DNA from: Candidatus Methanogasteraceae archaeon UBA261
GTDB lineage: Archaea; Halobacteriota; Methanosarcinia; Methanosarcinales; Methanogasteraceae
NCBI GenBank assembly: GCA_002506015.1
Contig: DAWR01000088.1
Span: 9,643-18,538 of the forward strand
Direction: 5' to 3'
Length of the DNA: 8,896 nucleotides
The notes under the pieces were generated by a model that was not told where the DNA came from, did no database searches, and worked only from the letters and a program-made list of their open reading frames with translations. Made by a program: the position numbers and the translations under genes. Each line of letters opens with the position of its first letter. Position 1 is the first letter of the stretch. This document shows positions 1-6,460 of the stretch, piece after piece.

Positions 1-1044
1 TTTCCACTCCGCACTGTGATCTTGGTGGGATTTTCACTCAGTCAGGTTGGTGAATTTTCTTTCCATCTCTCAAGGACCGGTGTTGAATATGGTATGCTTG
101 CTGGAGATATTTATCAAATTTTTCTGACCGTCTCAGTGCTAACCATGGCAGCGACACCATTCATTATAGCGCTGGCGCCTCGCATAGCGGATACCGTATT
201 TCGGTTACCACTGCCGAGAAGGTTGAAATCAGGTTTGCATCCGGTACAAGAGATAAAGGTGACGGATATAGAAGACCACCTAATCATCATCGGCTTTGGG
301 GTGAACGGTAGAAATCTATCGCGAGCCGCCAGGGTGGCAGGTATCCCTTATGCGATCATTGAGATGAACCCCGAGATCGTGAGGACCGAACAGGCAAAGG
401 GCGAGCCCATTTACTATGGAGATGCGATCCATGGGGTGATATTACAGCACGCATACATCGAAGGTGCGAGAATTGTAGTGATAGCCATCTCTGACCCTGC
501 AGCAACCCGCAGAATTACAGCAATCGTTCGAAAACTCAACCCGACGATCCATATCATTGTAAGAACGCGCTATCTTCAAGAAATGCAACCTCTGTATGAA
601 ATAGGAGCTGACGAAGTCATTCCGGAGGAGCTTGAGACATCTGTGGAGATATTTACTCGGGTTCTGGTGAAATACCTCATGCCCAGAGATGAGATCGAGA
701 GCTTCATAGCTGTTGTGCGGTCAGATAGCTACGAGATGTTTCGAAGCATTTCAAGAGAGTCGGTACCTTTTCCCTGTTTCAAGCCTCATCTCCCTGGTGT
801 AGATATCGTCACGCTGCGAGTCTTCGAACGAGCGCCTGCCGTTGGAAAGACGTTAGGTCAGATTGAGCTCAGGAAGAAGTATGGTGTCACCTTGCTCGCG
901 GTGCGTCGAAACTCGCGGATGCTCTCCAATCCTGACGTAGGCATGAGCTTCTGTGCCGGCGATCTGCTTGTTGTTATTGGGCAGCCGGATAAGATCGCCG
1001 GGGTCACAGGTTTATTCAGTAACCCAGAAGAGGGAGGTAATTAG
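1..1044 (+). CDS. Kef/CPA2-type cation:proton antiporter with RCK domain, 3' part (5' end outside window)
   Basis: Integral membrane monovalent cation/H+ antiporter of the CPA2 (KefB/KefC, NapA-like) family, gated by a cytosolic nucleotide-binding RCK domain. The reading frame is open from base 1 (FPLRTVILVGFSLSQVGEFSF), and the motif around SQVGEFSF belongs to a late transmembrane helix of this family, so most of the membrane domain (usually about 380 residues) lies upstream. A further hydrophobic helix follows at about residues 36-61 of the visible part. The TrkA-N Rossmann domain starts near residue 92, with the glycine motif GFGVNG at about 98-103 and an acidic residue (E121) at the end of the second strand, as expected for NAD(H) binding. 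A TrkA-C domain occupies about 268-340. The GTG at 16-18 lies inside the conserved helix and is not the start. A hairpin with a T-rich tail follows the stop. Seen: the motifs. Known: the family role. The exact ion cannot be told. Confidence 0.9.
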   Translation, partial: FPLRTVILVGFSLSQVGEFSFHLSRTGVEYGMLAGDIYQIFLTVSVLTMAATPFIIALAPRIADTVFRLPLPRRLKSGLHPVQEIKVTDIEDHLIIIGFGVNGRNLSRAARVAGIPYAIIEMNPEIVRTEQAKGEPIYYGDAIHGVILQHAYIEGARIVVIAISDPAATRRITAIVRKLNPTIHIIVRTRYLQEMQPLYEIGADEVIPEELETSVEIFTRVLVKYLMPRDEIESFIAVVRSDSYEMFRSISRESVPFPCFKPHLPGVDIVTLRVFERAPAVGKTLGQIELRKKYGVTLLAVRRNSRMLSNPDVGMSFCAGDLLVVIGQPDKIAGVTGLFSNPEEGGN

Positions 1045-1131
1045 CGACGTGAGTTATGACGGATGATTGACTATGATCGCGCACATCTCAGGAATTCTCG
1101 ATAGAAAATCACAGAATCACGCAGTCATAGT

Positions 1132-1162
1132 TTAGGTTTTTTGCCCAAAACCTAATTTTATT
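1132..1162 (+). terminator. 9-bp inverted repeat with T-rich tail, possible terminator of the antiporter gene or operator
   Basis: TTAGGTTTT (1132-1140) and AAAACCTAA (1147-1155) are perfect inverted repeats around TTGCCC, followed by TTTTATT. Lying 88 nt after the antiporter stop codon, it could end that transcript, since archaeal termination favours T-tracts. The same bases carry TTAGG/CCTAA half-sites that recur over the next 60 bp, so an operator role is equally possible. A competing palindrome, CCTAAT-TTT-ATTAGG (1151-1165), shares its right arm, so both hairpins cannot form at once. Confidence 0.4.
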
Positions 1163-1226
1163 AGGGCGGATTACTTATGCACCTAATGATACATATAGGT
1201 GCATAATTAGGGCAGACAACTGCCCT
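1132..1226 (+). promoter_or_regulatory. Cluster of palindromes and TTAGG/CCTAA pentamers upstream of the DUF3793-DUF2325 unit
   Basis: Four inverted repeats lie within 95 bp. They are TTAGGTTTT/AAAACCTAA (1132-1155), CCTAAT/ATTAGG (1151-1165), TTATGCACCTA/TAGGTGCATAA (11 bp, 1175-1206) and AGGGCAG/CTGCCCT with an ACAA loop (1209-1226). The pentamer TTAGG or CCTAA occurs exactly at 1132, 1151, 1161, 1182 and 1207, plus ATAGG at 1195. ATTAGGGC is directly repeated at 1160-1167 and 1206-1213, flanking the 11-bp palindrome. A TATA-like TTTTATTA (1157-1164) would put initiation near 1188, inside that palindrome. TTAGG...CCTAA is the half-site pattern of DtxR-family metal repressors, but the half-site distances here (24-26 bp overall) exceed the usual 14-19 bp, so the regulator assignment is inference. 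The last hairpin ends just before the ribosome-binding site GGAG (1229-1232). Confidence 0.5.
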
Positions 1227-1242
1227 GTGGAGATTGAAAAGT

Positions 1243-1815
1243 ATGGAACATTTGATTCATAGGATCGTGAGATGTATCGCGCCCACAATCGCAAGCAGGA
1301 AACCGGCAACGCTGATGAACATAACGAATGCCAATGGCGGACTTCTGGATGCGTGGGATTGCCGCAAGAATTGTCTGTTCGCAGGCTCTGAAATCGGGTA
1401 TTATGAACTGAAGAGAACCGAGATGAATGCAATCGTCCTGTTCTTCAATTATACTCGGCTGGGCGAACTGCTGCAGAAGAGGTCGGTTACAACGTTCCTG
1501 ACCGAATGCGGATACCGGTCGGATTCCATCGAATACGCATTGAACATGTTAAGAGAGCGATACGCCGTCAGCGGATGCCCTCCCGAGATTGGAATATTCC
1601 TTGGAATCCCGCTGAAGGACGTCAAAGGGTTTATGGGCTTAAACTCCCTCAGGAACACGGGGTGTGGGATGTGGCGGATTTACGGGGACCCTGCGCCATC
1701 CGAAAAAAGGATGAACGAATACCGCAGTGCAAAGGACACGGTGACCAGGCGCCTCTTCTCAGGAGAGGATCCGGTCAATATCATACGATTGTGTAAACCG
1801 GATGAACGGGCGTAA
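1243..1815 (+). CDS. DUF3793 family protein
   Basis: A 190-residue cytosolic protein of unknown function, recognised from three blocks I associate with DUF3793. They are an N-terminal CIAPTIASRKPATLM (11-25), a central CPPEIGIFLGIPLKDVKGF (112-130), corresponding to the family's FPHEIG-FLG-P--DV-GF signature, and CGMWRIYGDP (141-150), corresponding to its G-WKVY motif. Length is normal for the family, so the gene looks intact. There is no signal peptide or membrane helix. The ATG at 1243 is preferred over the in-frame TTG at 1234 because GGAG (1229-1232) is 10 nt before the ATG but only 1 nt before the TTG. The stop is 14 nt before the downstream DUF2325 gene, so the two are very likely co-transcribed. 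I know this family mainly from Clostridia and related Firmicutes; its presence here suggests old horizontal transfer, although codon use is not visibly odd. Six cysteines (11, 40, 44, 89, 112, 141), or seven counting C184, could matter for metal or redox chemistry. Confidence 0.78.
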   Translation: MEHLIHRIVRCIAPTIASRKPATLMNITNANGGLLDAWDCRKNCLFAGSEIGYYELKRTEMNAIVLFFNYTRLGELLQKRSVTTFLTECGYRSDSIEYALNMLRERYAVSGCPPEIGIFLGIPLKDVKGFMGLNSLRNTGCGMWRIYGDPAPSEKRMNEYRSAKDTVTRRLFSGEDPVNIIRLCKPDERA

Positions 1816-1829
1816 TCGGGGATGTTTGG

Positions 1830-3011
1830 ATGTCGGAACGAAAAATATGGGAATTTAAGAGTCAAACGATCTGTTCGATCCTCGGACTGGCGTTTGACGA
1901 CAGGGAACTGAGCGCGGTCTGTAAGCGACTGAAACTCGACTGCGGTTCGAACACGGCTTATGAGGTGCATGGTGGGCTTGTTCAGGCTGCTGCAAGCCAG
2001 AATAAGATATCCAGGCAACTGGACAAGATTCTGAAGAGCCGGTTTGAACGATACGAAAAGGATGTCAGACGCCTGCAGCAGGATGAGATTTACCGGTATA
2101 TCGAGAACGGGGTTGCCGGGAATGGCACAAATATTCGGGATATCCCCCTTTCTGCAATTATCTGGTTTGCTGTGCGGAATCAGCGTGAGGATATTGATGA
2201 AATCGAGGCAACGGTCTTTTCACTGACCCACCTATACGAGCATCGAGCATCGAGATTCTACGACACGTTTCGCAGAGCGTTGCCAGACGGCGTTCCTGAG
2301 AATGCTCTGAAAGAACTGAACGATCACTTGAAAGCGAACGAAAAGCTTCGGACACAGTGCAACCGGTTGGAACGAAAGAGAGAGCAGATGAAGTCAGAGA
2401 TCGAATCCGTTAAGGGCGATAGATCAAGGATCACAACTGCGCTGGACGAAGAGAAGCGATTGAATCGAGAGCTGACGCGTGATCTGGAGGAACTCGGTTT
2501 TGGGGATGCGCTCGATCGGACAGAAACTCTGAAAGGAGAGATCGACTTTTTGACCGAAGAGGTGAAGACGCTAACCAGGGAGTTGTTGAAGCGGGATCTG
2601 GAAGATAGCGTGGCGTCCTGCGAACTTACAGGGGTTGCATGTACCGATTGCGTCAGGGAGTCGGATATCGAGGATTGCGTGAAGAGTGTTGATCTGAACG
2701 GCACGAGAGTGACTTACATCGGCGGAGTGGAGTCGCTCATGCCACATTACAAAGAAGCGATCGAATCCTTTGGCGGCACATTCTGCTACCACTGCGGGCA
2801 CTGCATACAGGGAAAGAAGGAGATCGAGATGCTTGTGGATAAAACAGACATGGTATTCTGCCCGGTTGATATAAATAGCCACAATGCGTGCAGATACGTC
2901 AAGAAGGCGTGCAAGCTGAGAGGTAAACCATGCCGGTTCCTTCGCAGTTCGAGTCTCAGCATGCTAATCAGGGAACTGGGGAGTCGCAATCGCGCAATAG
3001 ATGTGCGGTAG
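1830..3011 (+). CDS. DUF2325 protein with helical N-terminus, coiled coil and cysteine clusters
   Basis: A 393-residue soluble protein of unknown biochemical role. Residues 1-160 form a mainly helical domain I do not recognise. Residues about 160-258 are a long, highly charged coiled coil. Residues 264-283 carry four cysteines (264, 271, 274, 283). Residues about 292-385 are the DUF2325 domain, seen from VTYIGGVESLMPHYKEAIE (294-312), GGTFCYHCGHC (315-325), the strand DMVFCPVDINSHNACRYVKK (340-359) and the final CKLRGKPCRF block. In the family the GG-F block is usually followed by His-rich residues; here it reads C319-x2-C322-x2-C325 with H321 and H324, a likely metal site. Cys 344, 354, 361 and 368 add to it. 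The start is ATG 1830, with GGGG at 1818-1821 as ribosome-binding site and 14 nt after the DUF3793 stop. A structural metal/redox sensor or an oligomeric scaffold are both possible; the domain assignment is firmer than any function. Confidence 0.8.
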   Translation: MSERKIWEFKSQTICSILGLAFDDRELSAVCKRLKLDCGSNTAYEVHGGLVQAAASQNKISRQLDKILKSRFERYEKDVRRLQQDEIYRYIENGVAGNGTNIRDIPLSAIIWFAVRNQREDIDEIEATVFSLTHLYEHRASRFYDTFRRALPDGVPENALKELNDHLKANEKLRTQCNRLERKREQMKSEIESVKGDRSRITTALDEEKRLNRELTRDLEELGFGDALDRTETLKGEIDFLTEEVKTLTRELLKRDLEDSVASCELTGVACTDCVRESDIEDCVKSVDLNGTRVTYIGGVESLMPHYKEAIESFGGTFCYHCGHCIQGKKEIEMLVDKTDMVFCPVDINSHNACRYVKKACKLRGKPCRFLRSSSLSMLIRELGSRNRAIDVR

Positions 3012-3050
3012 CCGCGAAGACGAGCCACACCCTGGCATACGAAGCCACAC

Positions 3051-3059
3051 TTATTTATA
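3051..3059 (+). promoter_or_regulatory. TATA box of the DUF106 gene
   Basis: TTATTTATA stands out in a G+C-richer stretch, 25-33 nt before ATG 3084. Archaeal initiation about 25 nt downstream would fall near 3082, giving a very short or absent leader. In that case the AGAGGT at 3070-3075 would not be transcribed and translation would be nearly leaderless. Confidence 0.55.
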
Positions 3060-3083
3060 CCCCTGTAACAGAGGTTCTTGCAC

Positions 3084-3692
3084 ATGACCGGCTGGAAGGA
3101 TACACTGGAACGGATCGCGCTTGCGCTTGGCATATCGATGCTGCTTGGAATGATACTGATGCCTCACGACTTCAGACCTGCAGTCGGCAATGCCGCTGGC
3201 ATGGTCCTTGAACCGCTGACGTATGTTCTGCCGATTCATATAGTGCTCTTTGTGATGGCTGTTGCTACCGGACTGTACGCCTCGCTCATCCAGAAGTACA
3301 CGATCGACTGGGAACTGATGCGCAGTTTCAGCGAGAGGATGAAGGCGTTTCAGAAGGAGTACCGGGAAGCGCAACTCGCCGAGAACAAGCAGAAACTGAA
3401 GAAACTGGATGAACAGCGTGCCGCAATGATGGGGGATCAAGGCAAGATGATGAAGCAGCAATTCAAACCGATGGCATACATCAGCATCCTGACTCTGCCG
3501 ATGTTCTTCTGGGCGTATGAATTCATCCCCACTCATCCGGACCTCACCATAACATTCCCGTTCTGGGGCGAAAAATTGTTGACTGAGCCGGCTCTTTTTG
3601 GCGTCTTCTATTACTGGATCGTCTGGTACATGATCTGCTCGCTTCCGGTCAGCCAGGTGATCAGGAAGGCACTCGACATCGGCGGGGCATGA
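3084..3692 (+). CDS. DUF106 / EMC3-TMCO1-like membrane insertase homologue
   Basis: A 202-residue archaeal membrane protein of the DUF106 family, which belongs to the YidC/Oxa1/Get1/EMC3/TMCO1 superfamily and is thought to help insert or fold membrane proteins at the cytoplasmic membrane. Visible elements in order are a membrane segment at about 11-26, a second at 47-69, a cytosolic charged helical hairpin rich in Lys, Glu and Gln at about 78-125 (QKLKKLDEQRAAMMGDQGKM), and hydrophobic segments at 129-149 and 170-189. This matches the family's helix, coiled-coil, helix plan and its normal length. ATG 3084 is chosen over TTG 3078 because AGAGGT (3070-3075) is 8-9 nt from the ATG and too close to the TTG. 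In many archaea this gene sits beside secY and adenylate kinase in the ribosomal-protein cluster. Here it stands alone with its own TATA box, between the DUF2325 gene and the nucleoside salvage operon. Confidence 0.85.
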   Translation: MTGWKDTLERIALALGISMLLGMILMPHDFRPAVGNAAGMVLEPLTYVLPIHIVLFVMAVATGLYASLIQKYTIDWELMRSFSERMKAFQKEYREAQLAENKQKLKKLDEQRAAMMGDQGKMMKQQFKPMAYISILTLPMFFWAYEFIPTHPDLTITFPFWGEKLLTEPALFGVFYYWIVWYMICSLPVSQVIRKALDIGGA

Positions 3693-3760
3693 GATATTCC
3701 CAATAGTATAGTATGAACCACACGATCGCACAGTCTACAAGACCGCGGTACAGCCAGTTC

Positions 3761-3786
3761 CACAAGATTTCCGTGTTAATCTTGTG
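3761..3786 (+). promoter_or_regulatory. 9-bp inverted repeat just upstream of the salvage operon promoter
   Basis: CACAAGATT (3761-3769) and AATCTTGTG (3778-3786) are perfect inverted repeats around TCCGTGTT. The repeat ends 11 bp before the TATA box at 3798, a position suited to an activator or a repressor operator. No run of T directly follows, so a terminator for the DUF106 gene is less likely. Confidence 0.45.
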
Positions 3787-3797
3787 TAATCTCGTAG

Positions 3798-3805
3798 TTT
3801 TATAT
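3798..3805 (+). promoter_or_regulatory. TATA box of the MTI phosphorylase operon
   Basis: TTTTATAT lies in the A/T-rich part of the 228-bp gap between the DUF106 gene and the phosphorylase gene. Initiation about 25 nt downstream, near 3829, would give a leader of about 90 nt before ATG 3921. The rest of the gap (3693-3760) shows no recognisable RNA gene. Confidence 0.55.
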
Positions 3806-3831
3806 GTTAATATTCACATAATATTGAGTAA

Positions 3832-3909
3832 ATGCGAGCAGGGTGCAGGGTATGGGCCGGCAGGTGCATGACCCCGATTAGCTTTTTACGCTGCGACTCC
3901 GATACATAA
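3832..3909 (+). CDS. Possible 25-residue leader peptide ORF
   Basis: A short open frame MRAGCRVWAGRCMTPISFLR followed by CDSDT begins about 3 nt after the predicted transcription start and ends 11 nt before the phosphorylase ATG. If transcription starts where the TATA box implies, it would be a leaderless start. A second tiny frame, MGRQVHDPD (3852-3881), overlaps it with a G-rich sequence upstream. Neither has protein-level support; chance occurrence in a 90-nt leader is quite likely. Confidence 0.15.
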   Translation: MRAGCRVWAGRCMTPISFLRCDSDT

Positions 3910-3920
3910 GTGGTGGCTGA

Positions 3921-4586
3921 ATGCTTGGCATAATCTACGGGACGAGTCTAATCGGAAAGCAATTCGAAGGTAAAATGGAGACTGTTCAGACGAAATACGG
4001 AACTGTGGAGGTTTTCAAGGGGCGCGACGCAATCTTCCTGCCGCGCCACGGCGTTGCTATGGACACGCCGCCGCACAGGATCAACCATCTGGCAAACATC
4101 TCCGCACTGAATATCTCGGGCGCAAGCGGCGTTGTCTGCATCTCCTCGACAGGCAGCCTGAAGCAGGAGATTGCGCCGGGAACAATGGTCGTTGTGCACG
4201 ACTACATCAACTTTGGAAGGCACGTGACATTTTATGATGAGGAGATACGGCATGTCGTTCCCGGATTCGATTATGAGCTGAGAGATAGGGTCCTCAGGGC
4301 GAGTCGCGGGTTTGCGAGGGGAGTGTACGTGCAGACGCACGGACCCAGATTCGAGACAAAGGCAGAGATCGCTATGTTGAGGCAGCATGCCGATGTCGTG
4401 GGAATGACCCTGGCAAACGAAGCGACTCTTTGCAGTGAGATTAAAATTCCGGTTGCAGCGCTCTGTACCGTTGATAACTACGCAAACGGCGTTTCCGAGC
4501 AGGAACTGGACTATGAGACCGTAATTGAGAATGTGAACAAGAACCGTGATATGGTTGTGGATACGATTGCGAGGTTGATCGGATGA
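3921..4586 (+). CDS. S-methyl-5'-thioinosine phosphorylase (PNP/MTAP family)
   Basis: Phosphorolyses methylthioinosine, and probably 5'-deoxyinosine or inosine, to hypoxanthine and the sugar 1-phosphate in the cytosol. Family motifs visible in the 221 residues are GTS (7-9) for phosphate, PRHG (41-44), PPHRINHLANI (50-60), STGSL (76-80), YVQTHGPRFETKAEI (136-150) and GMTLANEATL (161-170). Near the purine site it reads TVDNYANG (183-190) rather than the TDYD of methylthioadenosine phosphorylases. An Asn here is typical of 6-oxopurine enzymes, so thioinosine is the favoured substrate; this is inference from the motif and from the adjacent deaminase. Length is slightly short for MTAP (about 260) but normal for the archaeal thioinosine form. 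It is the first gene of a four-gene operon, and its stop overlaps the next start (ATGA at 4583-4586). GGTGG (3912-3916), 4 nt before ATG, is a weak, close ribosome-binding site. Confidence 0.87.
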   Translation: MLGIIYGTSLIGKQFEGKMETVQTKYGTVEVFKGRDAIFLPRHGVAMDTPPHRINHLANISALNISGASGVVCISSTGSLKQEIAPGTMVVVHDYINFGRHVTFYDEEIRHVVPGFDYELRDRVLRASRGFARGVYVQTHGPRFETKAEIAMLRQHADVVGMTLANEATLCSEIKIPVAALCTVDNYANGVSEQELDYETVIENVNKNRDMVVDTIARLIG

Positions 4587-5827
4587 GTTTACTTCTGAAA
4601 GAGACTGAGAACTATGGCAACGTCTATATCGAGGATGGCAGAATCACCGAGGTCAACTGTGCCCCTTACGACGCGGACAGCGTGATTGATGCCAGGGGAC
4701 GAGCGGTTGTGCCCGGCTTTGTGAATACACACACTCATGCGGCGATGACGCTCTTTCGGGGCTATGCCGATGATATTCCGCTACAGACGTGGCTTGCTGA
4801 CTGGATATGGCCACTTGAGGCGAAACTGACCGCCGAAGACGTTTATTGGGGCACAAAACTCGCATGCCTCGAGATGATCAAGACCGGGACGACTGCCTTC
4901 AATGATATGTACTGGCACGCGCTCGCAAGCGCAAGAGCGGTCGATGAGATGGGGTTGCGCGGCGTTATCAGCAACGTCTTAATCGACATCGATGGGCGGT
5001 CGGATGAGGAAGTGCAGCGAGATAACAGAAGGCTGACTGAGCAGCTCAGGAAGGACTATTCCGGGAGAGTGATTCCCGCGCTCGGTCCGCACGCCATCTA
5101 CACTGTTTCAGAGGAGAGTCTCTGCTGGACCGCGGAGTTTGCAAGAAAGGAAGACATATTAGTTCACATACACGTTTCAGAGACCGAGCAGGAGGTTCTG
5201 GATTGCATCGAGAAGACCAGAATGCGTCCTGTGGAATATCTCGATCACATTGGATTTCTTGGTCCGAATGTTATTGCGGCACACTCTGTATGGCTCAACG
5301 ACCGTGAGATTGCGCTCCTTTCAAAGCATGGTGTTAAGGTCTCCCACAACCCAACATCAAATATGAAACTTGCTGTCGGGCAGGCAATGAGATACTCAGC
5401 GCTCTCATCCGCAGGAGTCAATATCTCGCTTGGTACTGATGGCTGTGCATCCAACAACAATCTCAATATGCTTGAGTCAGCGAAGTTCGCGTCGCTTCTG
5501 CAGAAGTCAGCAACAGACCGACAGACTGTGGTTCCGGCTCGCGAAGCACTTGAGATGGTCACAAAGAACGGAGCTGAAGCGCTCCGCATCGGCGGGGGCG
5601 AGATAAAGGAGGGTGCGCCAGCGGATATGCTATTGATCGATCTGCGACTGCCAGAGATGACACCACTTCACAATCTCGACTCGAATATGATCTACGCGTC
5701 ATCCGGATGCGTCGACACCACGATATGCGATGGTGTCGTGCTCATGCAGAACCGTGTGGTTCCGGGCGAGGAAGAGATTATGAGGCGTGCGGCAGAAGTG
5801 GCATACGACCTGGTGAATAGACCATGA
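4583..5827 (+). CDS. dadD: 5'-deoxyadenosine / MTA / SAH deaminase (amidohydrolase)
   Basis: A zinc- or iron-dependent amidohydrolase that converts 5'-deoxyadenosine, methylthioadenosine, S-adenosylhomocysteine or adenosine to the inosine form with release of ammonia. In Methanocaldococcus this enzyme (DadD) acts before the MTI phosphorylase, which matches the gene order here. All catalytic elements of the 414-residue protein are visible. These are the metal pair H50 and H52 in FVNTHTHAAMTLFRG, H197 in LVHIHVSE with E200, H234 in AAHSVW, and the metal-binding and catalytic D286 in SLGTDGCASNNN. The C-terminal strands (about 340-395) complete the composite urease-like beta domain. Start ATG 4583 overlaps the phosphorylase stop by 4 nt and is preceded by GAGGTTGATC (4571-4580), almost the full archaeal ribosome-binding consensus. 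Its own stop overlaps the next gene by 4 nt. Which adenosyl substrate dominates cannot be read from sequence. Confidence 0.88.
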   Translation: MSLLLKETENYGNVYIEDGRITEVNCAPYDADSVIDARGRAVVPGFVNTHTHAAMTLFRGYADDIPLQTWLADWIWPLEAKLTAEDVYWGTKLACLEMIKTGTTAFNDMYWHALASARAVDEMGLRGVISNVLIDIDGRSDEEVQRDNRRLTEQLRKDYSGRVIPALGPHAIYTVSEESLCWTAEFARKEDILVHIHVSETEQEVLDCIEKTRMRPVEYLDHIGFLGPNVIAAHSVWLNDREIALLSKHGVKVSHNPTSNMKLAVGQAMRYSALSSAGVNISLGTDGCASNNNLNMLESAKFASLLQKSATDRQTVVPAREALEMVTKNGAEALRIGGGEIKEGAPADMLLIDLRLPEMTPLHNLDSNMIYASSGCVDTTICDGVVLMQNRVVPGEEEIMRRAAEVAYDLVNRP

Positions 5828-6459
5828 CTGACACCACAAAAACGAACAACCGAAACCCATCGAAATGCAAGACACTGGTCGCATCGATGGATATACTCAC
5901 GAAGCACATAGAGCAGGCACTCGATGAACTGGATCTCAATATGGTTTCAGAGATGCTTGATATGCTCAGGAGTGCAAAGAGCATCTTTGTGATGGGGACC
6001 GGACGATCGGGTCTGATTGGAAAGGCTTTTGCAACAAGGCTCATGCATCTCGGGATGCGCGTCTATGTGGTCGGAGAATCAACAACGCCCGCGCTGCATG
6101 CAGAGGATGTCGTGGTTGCAATCAGCGGGTCAGGCGAAACACTGTCCATCGTCGATTTAGGGAGGGTCGTAAAAGAGATCGACGCGTCTCTGATCGTCAT
6201 CACCTCGCAACCCGACTCCACACTCGGAAAAATGGCAGACAAGACCGTGAGGATCTTTGGCAGAGCAAAGAATGGTCGGGGAGACTATCTTGTGCAGCAT
6301 CTGCTTGGAAAGTATGCAAAACTCTCCGAACTTGCGCCGCTCGGCACAACCTTCGAGATCACAACGCTTGTATTCCTTGATGCGGCGATCGCGGAACTGA
6401 TGGAACTTCTGGGCAAGGATTCGAAGTCGCTTGAAGAGATGCACGACAAGCTACAGTGA
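5824..6459 (+). CDS. hxlB: 6-phospho-3-hexuloisomerase-like SIS protein
   Basis: A sugar isomerase (SIS) domain protein of the PHI family, which interconverts 3-hexulose 6-phosphate and fructose 6-phosphate. In archaea, together with hexulose-phosphate synthase, it supplies ribulose 5-phosphate with release of formaldehyde. Visible are the phosphosugar loop MGTGRSGLIGKAFA (57-70), the SGSGET motif (101-106), VITSQPDSTLGKMAD (125-139) and the PHI-type end block LAPLGTTFE (170-178), whose Glu178 matches the conserved catalytic Glu. At 211 residues it is some 20-30 longer than typical PHI, because of a polar N-terminal extension (about 1-20). ATG 5824 is kept because GGTGA (5813-5817) is well placed and the 4-nt ATGA overlap with the deaminase is typical of coupled genes. 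M22 (codon near 5887-5892) has no such site. No hexulose-phosphate synthase gene is next to it. An isomerase role in nucleoside-sugar salvage is an alternative suggested only by context. Confidence 0.82.
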   Translation: MTDTTKTNNRNPSKCKTLVASMDILTKHIEQALDELDLNMVSEMLDMLRSAKSIFVMGTGRSGLIGKAFATRLMHLGMRVYVVGESTTPALHAEDVVVAISGSGETLSIVDLGRVVKEIDASLIVITSQPDSTLGKMADKTVRIFGRAKNGRGDYLVQHLLGKYAKLSELAPLGTTFEITTLVFLDAAIAELMELLGKDSKSLEEMHDKLQ

Positions 6460-6460
6460 T

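Noticed and set aside
16..18. GTG as start codon of the first gene
   Set aside because: The frame is open upstream to base 1 and the GTG lies within a conserved antiporter helix, so the gene begins outside the window.
1132..1226. CRISPR array or insertion-sequence end
   Set aside because: The repeats differ in sequence and spacing, there are no regular spacers, and no transposase remnant is nearby.
2324..2704. 126-codon minus-strand frame rich in Ser and Phe
   Set aside because: Its composition is the mirror of the Glu/Lys/Arg-rich coiled coil on the plus strand; no start signal or family motif.
3051..3731. 226-codon open frame on the minus strand opposite the DUF106 gene
   Set aside because: It lies antisense to a convincing membrane protein gene, is His/Arg-rich with no recognisable motif, and looks like a shadow of plus-strand codon bias.
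3693..3920. tRNA or small RNA gene in the gap
   Set aside because: No cloverleaf, no T-loop GTTC-A pattern with paired arms, and no C/D box pair could be found.
6431..6460. TTG 6431 as start of the permease
   Set aside because: It would add a non-hydrophobic 10-residue extension overlapping the isomerase and lacks a ribosome-binding site; ATG 6461 directly follows the isomerase stop.
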